Shown here: one piece after another, positions 45,024 to 54,134 of the stretch | Layout: every line of letters begins with the position of its first letter | Position numbering within the stretch: the first letter of the stretch is position 1 | Assembly (NCBI GenBank): GCA_031277615.1 | Contig: JAITMC010000023.1 | Coordinates: 206,520 to 270,519 of the forward strand | Length of the DNA stretch: 64,000 bases | DNA from: Chryseobacterium sp. | GTDB taxonomy: Bacteria; Bacteroidota; Bacteroidia; Flavobacteriales; Weeksellaceae | Direction: 5' to 3' | Program-made: the position numbers and the translations under genes | The notes under the pieces: model-generated | Told to the model about the DNA's origin: nothing | Seen by the model: the letters and a program-made list of their open reading frames with translations, nothing else | Database searches by the model: none

Positions 45024-46646
45024 ATGATAAAGAATCTGTTATTGCTTACGGCAATAATATTTTGCAGCAAAATCCTGCACAGCCAGTCCAGAACTGAAAA
45101 AATCGAGAAACTCGCCAGTGCTTATTATGACATCGGCCGCTTTAACGGGAGTATTCTTGTGGCGGAAAAAGGTAAAGTCATTTTCGAGAAAAGTTATGGT
45201 GTCAAAAATTTTCAGACGCAGGAAAAAAATACCAATCAGAGCATTTACCGGATCTACTCTACCACCAAATCATTTACCGCTACGGTTATTCTATTATTGG
45301 AAAAACAGGGAAAATTATCATTACAGGATAATTTATCCAAATACTTTCCTGATTTTAAAAAGGGAGAACATATCACCATTGAACAGCTGCTGACCCACAC
45401 CTCAGGAATTCAGAATAATACCGATCCGGAACAGACCAAAGATGAGAAAACATTCCTGAACTATATTGCCGCCCAGCCTCTGGATTTTTCCCCGGGCAGC
45501 CAGTGGAACTACAGCAATTCCAATTATTATCTGTTAGGATATATCATCAGCAAAACAGCAGGAATGCCCTACCAGAAAGCCATTCAAAAATATATTCTCG
45601 ATCCTTTAAAGATGACCGGCACTGGCTTCGGTTTTAAAGCATTAAAAGATAAAAACAAAACGACAGGCTATGATTTTTTATCCAAAAATAACTCCATAGA
45701 GGCGCTCGTCTATGATTACGACCATCCTCATGCTGCAGGAGCCATGTACTCTACGGTAGGCGACCTTTACCTGTATGAAGAAGGACTTAAACATTTTAAA
45801 ATTCTGGATCAGGAAACGCTGAAAAAAGCACAGACTTCCTTCAAAAATTACGGATATGGATATGGCTGGAGCGTAAATCTGATTCAGGGAAAAACAGTCC
45901 TCGGGCATGATGGTGCAGGTCCCGGATTTTTATCTTTCTTTGTCGGAATTCCTCAGGATGACATCTCTGTGATTATATTAAGCAATATCCTGGATGGCAG
46001 TGCTTCCGAAATATACAAAGGTATTATCTCTTTGATGTACCATCTTCCTTATGACATTCCCCGGAATATAAAGCTTAGTTCAGAGCAACAGCATCAGCTC
46101 AAAGGGTTATATCAGTCTTCGGATACTAATTTTTACATTTCCGTCAATGATGGACTCCTAAGCTTTTTTGATTCTAAAGACGGCCACGGAACCTTCCTTA
46201 CTGCGGAAAATGAAAAAAAGTTTTATGTGGTTAATTCAATGGGTGATAAAATTTATTTTGAGTTTGAAGCGGATAAAAACGGGAATATCACGACTTTAAG
46301 AACGATAAAGAATGACAAACTCATCAAAGAAGCCAAAAAAATAAGTCCTGTTTTTCTTTGGGGCGTTACGGGAGATTCCACTCCGGGAGGCTGGGACGGA
46401 CCGGATATCCCATTAACTCTTTCCTCAAAAAATAAAAATATTCTCGAAACCAGAAATGTCGTGCTGAAAAAGGGAGATATAAAATTCAGAGCCAATAATG
46501 AATGGGCTATGGAACTGGGCATCAATGATGCTAATCAGGTGGTAAAACACGGAAAAAATATCAGAATACCAGAGTCAGGAAGCTATGACATCATCCTGGA
46601 TATGACCAATGAGATCAAACCTGCCTATCAGGTGATCAAAAAATAA
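45024..46646 (+). CDS. Serine hydrolase (beta-lactamase/PBP-like)
   Basis: 540-residue exported enzyme. Signal peptide ends HSQS, then a class C beta-lactamase/DD-peptidase fold: catalytic SxxK in 'YSTTKSFTA' near 90, YxN in 'NYSNSNYYLLG', and 'GHDGAGPGF' for the third motif. A second domain after 330 has the sequence found in many such esterases (PVFLWGVTGD and a beta-rich end). Substrate is uncertain; peptidase, esterase or amidase are all possible. Confidence 0.85.
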   Translation: MIKNLLLLTAIIFCSKILHSQSRTEKIEKLASAYYDIGRFNGSILVAEKGKVIFEKSYGVKNFQTQEKNTNQSIYRIYSTTKSFTATVILLLEKQGKLSLQDNLSKYFPDFKKGEHITIEQLLTHTSGIQNNTDPEQTKDEKTFLNYIAAQPLDFSPGSQWNYSNSNYYLLGYIISKTAGMPYQKAIQKYILDPLKMTGTGFGFKALKDKNKTTGYDFLSKNNSIEALVYDYDHPHAAGAMYSTVGDLYLYEEGLKHFKILDQETLKKAQTSFKNYGYGYGWSVNLIQGKTVLGHDGAGPGFLSFFVGIPQDDISVIILSNILDGSASEIYKGIISLMYHLPYDIPRNIKLSSEQQHQLKGLYQSSDTNFYISVNDGLLSFFDSKDGHGTFLTAENEKKFYVVNSMGDKIYFEFEADKNGNITTLRTIKNDKLIKEAKKISPVFLWGVTGDSTPGGWDGPDIPLTLSSKNKNILETRNVVLKKGDIKFRANNEWAMELGINDANQVVKHGKNIRIPESGSYDIILDMTNEIKPAYQVIKK

Positions 46647-46671
46647 TCATTTTCACGGAAAAATTAATGTA

Positions 46672-47040
46672 AGAGCCTGTTTAAGTTTTATTTGAAAAAA
46701 ATGTATAGATGATTATCAATCCTTGGTTGCTTTTAGATTTGTCGAACCTGCTGGGATTAAAAAATTCCCCACAGATTCCACAAATTTCACAGATGTTGGT
46801 GTATATTTTCTCGCGCAGATTTCACAGATGACACTGATGATACAGTATACTTACTATACGCTTAGACGAATCAACGAAGTTGATTCTATCCTTTGCTCCC
46901 TGAAATCAACAATATCATTCATAAAACTCTGCATTGTAAAAAACATCATCAGTACATCATCTTTGTTCCTGAAGAATATGATTGAGGTAAAGATTTGAAT
47001 GTTCTACAAAAAATAAATTTAGAAATTTAATCAGGCTCTA
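46672..47040. repeat. Repeat element with imperfect inverted ends
   Basis: The 515-nt gap between 46646 and 47162 holds a block bounded by AGAGCCTGTTTAAGTTT (46672) and, inverted, AAATTTAATCAGGCTCT (to 47039): 14 of 17 positions match. Inside are words 'cacagattccac', 'tttcacagatg' and the 17-mer shared with 22172-22188. No transposase. Looks like a small non-autonomous element or dispersed repeat. Confidence 0.5.
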
Positions 47041-47044
47041 AGTA

Positions 47045-47160
47045 TGGAGCTGGAAGAAAGAAGTGTTGAAGATTTGAAGGATAAGCCCCGCTTTCCTTAA
47101 AAAAAACTTTATGAACGTTAACTAGCCGTAACTTCCAGCTTCCCTCTTCCAGCCTCCAGC
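47045..47160. repeat. GGAGCTGGAAG repeat pair next to the nitroreductase gene
   Basis: TGGAGCTGGAAGAAAGAAG at 47045 and, on the other strand, GCTGGAGGCTGGAAGAGGGA at 47131-47160 form a loose inverted pair beside the nitroreductase stop codon. It resembles a dispersed purine-rich repeat; it has no T run. Confidence 0.4.
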
Positions 47161-47161
47161 T

Positions 47162-47674
47162 TTAATCAAGTCGTCCCATATAGAAAAGCCCCAGACACTT
47201 CTGGTTTTCTTCGATGGTCAGGGATTCTTTCAGATGGTCTACAATCTTTGGTGAGCTCCAGTAGCAGCCTATTTCATGGGCAGTACAGGTAAGATACATA
47301 TTCTGAACCGCCATTGAGGTAGCCGCAATTTCTTCCCATTCAGGCACCATTCCGCTGAAATTCACTACAATGGAGATGACGGCATCCGCTTTATTGATCT
47401 TAAAGCCTATATCATTGTACTTTTTCTCCAGGAAAAGCTGTTCCGGCTGTGTGGCTTTATAAATAGCCTGCATTTCTGAAGCCAGTCTTGCTTTTTCTTC
47501 CCCTCTGAAGATTTTGAACCTCCAGGGCTTTGTCCTTTTATGATTGGGAGCAAATGTCGCGGAGCTGACAATTTCATCAATCAGTTCCTGAGGAATTTCC
47601 GCATCGGTATAATCTTTCGGGAAGATACTTCTTCTCTGCGCTATGATTTCTTTTAAAATTTCTGCTTTATTCAT
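47162..47674 (-). CDS. Nitroreductase family protein
   Basis: 170-residue flavin-dependent nitroreductase-like protein. N-terminal 'IAQRRSIFPKDYTDAEIP', FMN contacts in 'FAPNHKRTKPWRFKIF' and a C-terminal 'CLGLFYMGRLD'. This is the small class that acts as a homodimer with FMN and reduces nitro compounds or quinones. A longer reading from 47692 is excluded because the -7 box lies there. The start at 47674 places the ATG within a few bases of the predicted transcription start. Confidence 0.88.
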   Translation of the reverse strand: MNKAEILKEIIAQRRSIFPKDYTDAEIPQELIDEIVSSATFAPNHKRTKPWRFKIFRGEEKARLASEMQAIYKATQPEQLFLEKKYNDIGFKINKADAVISIVVNFSGMVPEWEEIAATSMAVQNMYLTCTAHEIGCYWSSPKIVDHLKESLTIEENQKCLGLFYMGRLD

Positions 47675-47678
47675 GATA

Positions 47679-47686
47679 CAAAGGTA
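47679..47686 (-). promoter_or_regulatory. -7 box TACCTTTG of the nitroreductase gene
   Basis: Perfect TAnnTTTG only 4 nt before the ATG, which would make the mRNA leaderless or nearly so. Confidence 0.5.
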
Positions 47687-47786
47687 CAACATGAAAGGAA
47701 AACGAATTCATTGATATCTCTTTTTTTCAGGAATAACAATTGGAGCGGATTACAGATAGATGAGGAGATGTATTCATTCTGATACG

Positions 47787-48236
47787 TTAAAGCACCTCAA
47801 TAATCTGCTGGTGGATATTATTCAGGGTAAAGGCATCACCGGGCTTCATCCCCATCATTTTCCTGGCCATGGGACTTTCGGGGGAAATCGCATAAAAACG
47901 ATCGCCTTCAAAAAAGAATTCTCCCAACGAAACGGAAATATAGAAGCGGGCTTTATTGGTAATCACCAAAGACCCGAGCTGAACTCTTTCTGTGGCCGCA
48001 TTCAAAACTTTCGCCATATTTCGTTTGAGATCGTTTAAGGCTCCCAGCTGGCGCTGCATCTGGTAAATTTCCTCCTGCATTTCTTCCCGTATGCTGTCAT
48101 ATTTAGGTGTTTTTTTGATGTCACGGCTCGCCTCCAGCGTAAATTCGATAAAGTTTTTCAGCTTTTCAATTTTCTCTGCAATCACCGTTTTAACGTAATT
48201 TCTGATGTCACTTTTTTCAAATACGGTCTTCTCCAT
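47787..48236 (-). CDS. GreA/GreB-like elongation factor domain protein
   Basis: 149-residue cytoplasmic protein. An N-terminal coiled coil (about 10-85) is followed by a GreA/B C-terminal FKBP-like domain (VQLGSLVITNKARFYISVS, AISPESPMARKMMGMKPGD). Gre factors restart stalled RNA polymerase by entering its secondary channel. It is shorter and more divergent than GreA and lacks a clear conserved tip acidic pair, so a Rnk/3-oxoacyl-like or Gfh-like role is also possible. Confidence 0.75.
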   Translation of the reverse strand: MEKTVFEKSDIRNYVKTVIAEKIEKLKNFIEFTLEASRDIKKTPKYDSIREEMQEEIYQMQRQLGALNDLKRNMAKVLNAATERVQLGSLVITNKARFYISVSLGEFFFEGDRFYAISPESPMARKMMGMKPGDAFTLNNIHQQIIEVL

Positions 48237-48528
48237 AAATCTAATCTTTACATAAAGGTATATTTTTTTATTGAAAGAATTAAGCCATTTTATTCAGACT
48301 GTAATTTATTTTAAGGTAATGGTAAAGAAACGGATGGAAGATACAGAATACAACTGTTGATCAAAGCATTAAAGAAAATATTATTCTAAAAATTCAGAAA
48401 TTTATTCCGGTGGCTGGATATCATCCTTCACCTCCTCTACTCTCATCCGGCCTCGGCATCACATTCCGTTTTTAAAACATCAGCCTGTGTTTTATCCGTA
48501 AATGTTATAAATTGCGCAAAAAAACAAT

Positions 48529-48891
48529 ATGAAGATCAGCCTGGCAATATTTGCCTTTACCTGTATTTTATCTTTAAGCTCGTGTACTTCTGATGAAGAA
48601 TCAAAGCGACAGGTTAATTCTGCCTTTCAGGGACAATACAAAGGAACATTCAGCGGAGATGAAAACGGAACCATTACTTTTACGGTATCAAAGGAAGGAA
48701 CGATGGATGGTGAACTGACCTCTGCTGCCAACAGCAAGGAAACCATAGGCGGGTACGTGAATTTTGACGGCAAGTTTGATATGAACACCAAAAATAATTT
48801 TCAGCTCACCGGATACCTGAAACATGACAAAACAGCAGGCGTGTGGAGCAGAAATTCGTTGTCGGGAACCTACACTTTTGATAAAAAATAA
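48529..48891 (+). CDS. Small lipoprotein
   Basis: 120-residue lipoprotein, lipobox 'LSSC' with Cys19. A single small beta-barrel-like domain follows (FQGQYKGTFSGDENGTITF, VNFDGKFDMNT, LSGTYTFDKK). No family named. The 292 nt upstream hold no other gene. Single-gene unit ending at a terminator shared with the convergent gene. Confidence 0.75.
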   Translation: MKISLAIFAFTCILSLSSCTSDEESKRQVNSAFQGQYKGTFSGDENGTITFTVSKEGTMDGELTSAANSKETIGGYVNFDGKFDMNTKNNFQLTGYLKHDKTAGVWSRNSLSGTYTFDKK

Positions 48892-48904
48892 AGAAAACGG
48901 ATAT

Positions 48905-48932
48905 AAAAAAAGAGGCCTTTAAGGTCTCTTTT
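48905..48932. terminator. Bidirectional terminator
   Basis: AAAAGAGGCC / GGTCTCTTTT stem between convergent genes, with A and T runs on either side. Confidence 0.7.
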
Positions 48933-48942
48933 CTGTTATTGT

Positions 48943-49467
48943 TTACTGTTCTGCCAGTTTCTTCAGATCTCCGAGACCCTGACCAAACATTTTTTCCATA
49001 TTAGAATCCATCATCGGCTTCATAGGTTTCATCAGTGCTGTGAGTTCGTTATCCATGATCCAGGTGACTTTTGTTCCGCTTCCTTCAGGCGTTAAAAGGA
49101 AAGTTCCTTTGGCATCTCCTTCAAAAGGTTCTTTGAAATGCAGCTTTGTTACCAGTTTCTGATCGGGTACAATTTCAGTCACCGACTGTTCCCCTTCACT
49201 TCCCTCTCCTTTCCAGTGATAAGAATCTCCTACTTTATCACCTTCACCGGAATACGTAATTTTAATGTTCTTCACTTCTTTGGAAAAAGGATCCCAGGTA
49301 TTATAGCCTTTCAGGGAACCTACATGCTGCCATACTTTCTCTTTCGGAGCATTAATGACCACTGATTTTTCAAAATGATAGTCTTTGCTGAAAGCAAGCA
49401 TCGCGATCACCGCATATACAATGATTAAAAGAATGATGATGCCAAGAATTTTTAAGATTGTTTTCAT
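48943..49467 (-). CDS. SRPBCC/START-like family protein
   Basis: 174-residue protein anchored by one N-terminal membrane segment (about 5-27). The rest is an SRPBCC fold: 'VVINAPKEKVWQHVGSLKGYNTWDPFSK' and 'FLLTPEGSGTKVTWIMD' are typical (polyketide cyclase/dehydrase type). Ligand unknown. Upstream gene is divergent and far away. Confidence 0.85.
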   Translation of the reverse strand: MKTILKILGIIILLIIVYAVIAMLAFSKDYHFEKSVVINAPKEKVWQHVGSLKGYNTWDPFSKEVKNIKITYSGEGDKVGDSYHWKGEGSEGEQSVTEIVPDQKLVTKLHFKEPFEGDAKGTFLLTPEGSGTKVTWIMDNELTALMKPMKPMMDSNMEKMFGQGLGDLKKLAEQ

Positions 49468-49674
49468 AGTCTGATATTTTTAAGTTTATTGAGGTTGAAA
49501 TGATGAATCCTGTCACCAAAATTAATCATTCCATTTTCCCGGCAGCTTTCCATATGACAAGATTATTAAAGGTAAAGCATTTTTGTCATATCCGGACATT
49601 CAGGCATTATTTTTGAGCGTTTCAGCTGTGGTTCATCCATGAATCATTACATTTACTTTAAATAAAATTGAAAA

Positions 49675-51696
49675 ATGAATATTTTAACCGAAAAATTTAA
49701 CACACCATACCACGCAGCCCCATTCAGTGATATTAAAAATGAAGATTTTCTTCCTGCTTTTAAGGCATTAATTCAACAATCGGAAGAAGAAATCAATGCT
49801 ATTGTTAATAATACCGAAGCTCCCACTTTTGAAAATGTTATTGAAGCCCTCGCCTACTCCGGTGAGCAGCTGGATGTGGTTTCCAATATCTTTTTTAATT
49901 TAAATTCTGCCGAGACCAGTGATGAGATCCAGCAGATTGCTCAGGAGGTTTCTCCTATCCTGACGGAATATTCATCAAAAATAGCTCAAAACGAAGCCCT
50001 TTTCAATAAAATAAAAAAAGTATACGATGAAAAGGAGCAATACCCCCTGAATGAGGAGCAGGAAATGCTGCTGAATGAAACCTACAAAGGCTTTGTAAGA
50101 AGCGGAGCGCTCCTGAATGAAGAAGACAAGGAAAAATTAAAGAAGATCAATATGGACCTTTCTTTGAAATCCCTTCAGTTCGGACAGAATGTACTGGCTT
50201 CCACCAATGCTTATTTTAAACATATCACAGATAAAACGGAGCTGGCAGGAATCCCGGAGGCCATCATGGAGCAGTTTGCCGAAGAAGCTAAAGAAAGAAA
50301 CCTTGAAGGCTGGGTAGTGACGTTACAATATCCAAGCTATATTCCGTTCATGACCTATGCCGAAAACCGTGAGCTGAGAAAAGAGCTGGCCCTGGCTAAC
50401 GGTAAAAAGTCTTTTGACGGTGGTGAATTCGACAACCAGGAACTGATCAGGGAAATTCTTACCTTAAAACAGCAGAAAGCCGAACTCTTAGGCTATAAAA
50501 ACTATGCAGATTATGTGCTTGAAGAACGGATGGCCAAATCACCGGTTAAAGTTTTTGATTTTCTGAACGAGCTTTTAACCAAGGCAAAACCTTATGCTTA
50601 CCAGGAGATCGAAGAACTGAAATCTCTGGCTAAAGCTGACGGAATTGAAGAGATGCAAAGCTATGACCATGCCTTCTACGCCGAAAAACTCCGCAAAGCC
50701 AAATTCGACCTGAATGATGAGGAGCTAAAACCCTATTTTCCGCTGAACCAGGTGCAGGATGCCGTATTCGGACTGGCAGGAAAACTTTTCGGACTTAGCT
50801 TTGAGGAGAGAAACGATCTTCCGAAATACCATGAAGATGTAAAAGTCTATGAGGTGAAAGAAGATCAGACAGGATATAAAGCTCTTCTGTATGTGGATTA
50901 TTTCCCTAGAAAAGGTAAAAGAGCCGGCGCCTGGATGACCAGCTATAAAAACCAGTATAAGAAAAACGGCGAAAATTCCCGTCCGCATATTTCCATTGTC
51001 TGCAATTTCAGCAAGCCTACGAAAGATACTCCAAGCCTGCTGACCTTCCAGGAAGTAACGACGTTATTCCATGAATTCGGGCATGCTTTACACGGCATGA
51101 TGGCCGACACCCAATATCCTACTCTTTCCGGAACATCTGTAAAATGGGACTTTGTAGAGCTTCCTTCACAGTTTCTGGAAAACTTCTGTTATGAGCCTGA
51201 GTTCCTGAAAACATTCGCCAAACATTATAAAACAGGAGAAGTACTTCCTGATGAAAAGATCGAAAAAATTGAACAGTCCAAAAACTTTATGGAAGGTTAC
51301 CAGACCCTCAGACAGCTTGGCTTCGGATTGCTGGATATGAATTATCACACCAGAGTCAGCGAACTGGAACATGAAAGTATAAAAGAATTTGAAGACCGGT
51401 ACACCCAGGCCACCTCTCTTTATCCTTCCAATACCGAGACAGCAATGAGCCCGAGCTTTTCCCATATTTTCCAGGGTGGATATTCTGCGGGATATTATTC
51501 CTATAAATGGGCAGAGGTCCTGGATGCCGATGCTTTCCGGTATTTTAAGGAAACCGGAATTTTCAATCCTGAAACCGCCGCGAAATATAAGGTCCTTCTT
51601 TCTTCGGGAGGAACCAAAGATCCGATGGAGCTGTATAAAAATTTCAGGGGAAGTGAGCCTAAAGTAGAGAGTCTGCTGAAAAGAGCATTCGGATAA
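49675..51696 (+). CDS. M3 family metallopeptidase (peptidyl-dipeptidase/oligopeptidase)
   Basis: 673-residue zinc peptidase of the thimet oligopeptidase family. HEFGH is at 466-470 and the third ligand Glu495 in 'DFVELPSQFLENF', 29 residues from the first His as in the family. No signal peptide, so it is cytoplasmic and probably degrades short peptides, like Dcp or oligopeptidase A. The choice between the two cannot be made from sequence alone. A small gene follows in the same direction. Confidence 0.93.
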   Translation: MNILTEKFNTPYHAAPFSDIKNEDFLPAFKALIQQSEEEINAIVNNTEAPTFENVIEALAYSGEQLDVVSNIFFNLNSAETSDEIQQIAQEVSPILTEYSSKIAQNEALFNKIKKVYDEKEQYPLNEEQEMLLNETYKGFVRSGALLNEEDKEKLKKINMDLSLKSLQFGQNVLASTNAYFKHITDKTELAGIPEAIMEQFAEEAKERNLEGWVVTLQYPSYIPFMTYAENRELRKELALANGKKSFDGGEFDNQELIREILTLKQQKAELLGYKNYADYVLEERMAKSPVKVFDFLNELLTKAKPYAYQEIEELKSLAKADGIEEMQSYDHAFYAEKLRKAKFDLNDEELKPYFPLNQVQDAVFGLAGKLFGLSFEERNDLPKYHEDVKVYEVKEDQTGYKALLYVDYFPRKGKRAGAWMTSYKNQYKKNGENSRPHISIVCNFSKPTKDTPSLLTFQEVTTLFHEFGHALHGMMADTQYPTLSGTSVKWDFVELPSQFLENFCYEPEFLKTFAKHYKTGEVLPDEKIEKIEQSKNFMEGYQTLRQLGFGLLDMNYHTRVSELEHESIKEFEDRYTQATSLYPSNTETAMSPSFSHIFQGGYSAGYYSYKWAEVLDADAFRYFKETGIFNPETAAKYKVLLSSGGTKDPMELYKNFRGSEPKVESLLKRAFG

Positions 51697-51705
51697 AAGC
51701 ATCAT

Positions 51706-52125
51706 ATGAAACAGGAAATTCATACTCTGGGAGAAGCTTTTATGCAGGTTTTAAAAACCACGCTTCCCTCCCTGGCTCCCGAAAATATTAATGAAATTTT
51801 AACCGATAGGGATCAGCCCGAATTTTCATCGTTGTGGATGCAGGCGTATCAGGCTGTGGAAGAAAAGGAAATAGATGAAGCTTTGCGGGATCAGACCGAT
51901 GAGATCAGAAAGAATATCTTTTTATTCACGTTCAGAACTGCCAGTTCATCAGATCTGCCGGCCTATATTTCCGAAGATTTTGAACTGATCAGTGCTTATT
52001 ATATCCACAGGATGGAAAACCGGTGGGTGACGGATCTTTTCTTCACCTATCTCAATCATCAGATTCCCCGGGGAACACTGATGAATACGGATAAAACACT
52101 GGAGGAACTCATAAAAACGATATAA
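51706..52125 (+). CDS. Hypothetical protein after the M3 peptidase
   Basis: 139-residue soluble, mostly helical acidic protein, 9 nt after the peptidase stop, so likely in the same transcript. No family recognised. 'ISAYYIHRMENRWVTDLFFTYL' is the most hydrophobic part. Confidence 0.75.
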   Translation: MKQEIHTLGEAFMQVLKTTLPSLAPENINEILTDRDQPEFSSLWMQAYQAVEEKEIDEALRDQTDEIRKNIFLFTFRTASSSDLPAYISEDFELISAYYIHRMENRWVTDLFFTYLNHQIPRGTLMNTDKTLEELIKTI

Positions 52126-52163
52126 AATTTTAATGGTTAGTTTGTAAGAACTAATTTCGGAAT

Positions 52164-52200
52164 AAAATAAGGTGCAGGGTGTTCTGCACCTTATTTTTTT
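52164..52200 (+). terminator. Terminator of the M3 peptidase transcript
   Basis: 13-bp stem AAATAAGGTGCAG / CTGCACCTTATTT, loop GGTGTT, followed by a long T run. Confidence 0.9.
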
Positions 52201-52501
52201 TATCATGAATTTCATCTGTTTTTCAGACAAAGGGTTTCATTTTTACGGTTAACTGTATTCGTGTGTTTTATCTTCATCGGTCATCATTTCTCATACTTTT
52301 CTTATCCTGTTTTTCTATTACTTCATTATTTAAAAAATTAAAATTTAATACGTCAACTTCTGTCGTTGTATCCTCGTAATTTTGCATTAATCAACAGTCG
52401 AATGAAATAATTCTAATTAAGTACCGTTAATGTGGTAGCGTAATCTTAAAAAGTGTTAAATTCGCGAAAAAAATAAACTGATAACTTTAAAACACCTATA
52501 C
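52201..52501 (+). other. 5' region of the T9SS/RHS locus
   Basis: About 300 nt with a -7 box near its end (52377). Nothing else recognised; the leader of the following gene would be about 110 nt long and could hold regulatory structure. Confidence 0.4.
52377..52384 (+). promoter_or_regulatory. -7 box TAATTTTG of the T9SS/RHS operon
   Basis: Perfect TAnnTTTG match. Start predicted near 52391. Confidence 0.5.
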
Positions 52502-54130
52502 ATGAGAAAAATATACGGCAGTGTTTTAACTGTGTCTGCAGTTTTAACGATGTCGGCACAGGAAGTGGTATGGCAGAAAGACATCAGATCCTCCACGCAG
52601 GATTTCCTAAGCCAGATCACCACGACTATCGATCAGCAGTATCTTATTACCGGAAGCTCTATTCAATCGAAAAACCATTCGCAAGGATCCGGAAGCCAAC
52701 AACCTAATAATGGATACGATTTTCATTTAATCAAACTCAACCAGCAAGGCGAACAGGTTTGGGAAAAATACTTTTCCGGGGAGAATCATGATTATTTATC
52801 CGCTTCGGTAGCCACACAGGACGGAGGATTTCTTCTTTCAGGTACGTCATTTTCCGGGAAAGGACTGGACAAAAAGGACGATTCCAAAGGCGGATCAGAT
52901 ATCTGGCTGATAAGACTCAATGAATTTGGCGATGAACTTTGGCAGAAAACTTTAGGAACCACTTCCGATGAGGAAGCCCGAGCGGTCGTTCAGACTACAG
53001 ATTTAGGGTTTTTCGTTGCCGGAAATGTGCAGAACTCTTCCAAAGGCTTCGGTTCCAAAGATGTCTGGGTCATCAGACTGGATAAGGATGGAAAAGTACT
53101 TTCAGAAATGATACTTGGCGGAAAAGGATTGGATGAAGTAGAGAAAATGATCCCTACAAAGGATGGCGGCGTCCTTCTAGGGATGTATTCCAGAAGCGGT
53201 GAAGTTAGGGATACAGGTTCGGGAGGAACTACTGTAAATAAATCATCCTCTGAAAAATCTTCGCCTTCAACAGCCATCAGCCATCAGCCAAAAACCAGCA
53301 GCAACTCCGGTGAGGGTGATTACTGGATCGTCAAGCTGGATAAAAACGGAAAAGTGGAATGGGAAAAGAACTATGGAGGAAAAGCAGATGACCACTTAAG
53401 AACCCTGGCTGTAACTTCAGCAGGCTACCTCATCGGCGGTGAATCCAAATCCGAGAGATCCGGAAATAAAACCGTAGGGATAGAAGAAGGCACTGATCTG
53501 TGGCTGATTGCTTTAAACGAAAGAGGGGAAGAGCAGTGGCAGAAATCCTACAATTTTAAGAACCGTGACATCCTGATGGGCATGAGTGTCATTCATTCAG
53601 CCGATGATAAAACTTCTAAAGGAATTCTGCTCGGAGGCTATACCCACGCGGAAGGCCGAATAGAAAAGGATGATGAAACTTTCTGGATGCTGTACCTGGA
53701 CCATGACGGTAATGAACAGTGGAGAAAGCATGTCAAAGGCGAATCCAGAAAGAAAGAAGAACGGCTTTCCGATATTAAATTAAACAGAGACGGCTCCATT
53801 ATCCTTGCCGGAACCAGTGCCGAAGAACTCGGAAAAGAAAACTGGAAGATCGTCAAGCTTGGAGACAGTCAGATTGACAAGCTGATCGGAAAGCAGGATA
53901 TCAAAATCTACCCAAACCCGGTTTCTGATTATGCTTATGTAGAGATCGGCTTTGACTTTAAGGAAGCGGATATTGTGATGTATGATATGAGCGGAAGACA
54001 GGTTCAGACGGTGAAAACGAAGAATAAGGTGACGAAGATAAATACACAGAATCTGGTTCAGGGAGTGTATCTGGTAGTGATTAAAACCGAAACGAATAAA
54101 ACAGCCAACGCAAAAATAATAAAGAAATAA
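52502..54130 (+). CDS. T9SS-sorted beta-propeller-like protein
   Basis: 542-residue exported protein. Signal peptide ends LTMSAQ, then about six repeats of the form 'W-I-x-L-D/N-x-x-G-x-E-x-W-x-K-x-[F/Y]G' (for example 'IWLIRLNEFGDELWQKTLG', 'IVKLDKNGKVEWEKNYGG'), typical of bacterial propeller-type surface proteins. The last 80 residues are a T9SS type A sorting domain (IKIYPNPVSDYAYV … VQGVYLVVI … NAKIIKK). It is 4 nt upstream of the RHS gene pair and may help expose or secrete it. Confidence 0.85.
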   Translation: MRKIYGSVLTVSAVLTMSAQEVVWQKDIRSSTQDFLSQITTTIDQQYLITGSSIQSKNHSQGSGSQQPNNGYDFHLIKLNQQGEQVWEKYFSGENHDYLSASVATQDGGFLLSGTSFSGKGLDKKDDSKGGSDIWLIRLNEFGDELWQKTLGTTSDEEARAVVQTTDLGFFVAGNVQNSSKGFGSKDVWVIRLDKDGKVLSEMILGGKGLDEVEKMIPTKDGGVLLGMYSRSGEVRDTGSGGTTVNKSSSEKSSPSTAISHQPKTSSNSGEGDYWIVKLDKNGKVEWEKNYGGKADDHLRTLAVTSAGYLIGGESKSERSGNKTVGIEEGTDLWLIALNERGEEQWQKSYNFKNRDILMGMSVIHSADDKTSKGILLGGYTHAEGRIEKDDETFWMLYLDHDGNEQWRKHVKGESRKKEERLSDIKLNRDGSIILAGTSAEELGKENWKIVKLGDSQIDKLIGKQDIKIYPNPVSDYAYVEIGFDFKEADIVMYDMSGRQVQTVKTKNKVTKINTQNLVQGVYLVVIKTETNKTANAKIIKK

Positions 54131-54134
54131 AATG

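Noticed and set aside
46723-46998. 91-codon open frame inside the repeat block
   Set aside because: Made of repeat words, no family resemblance, non-ATG beginning.
53270-53290. CCATCAGCCATCAGCC micro-repeat in the T9SS gene
   Set aside because: Lies in a low-complexity Ser-rich linker; too short to call a phase-variable tract.
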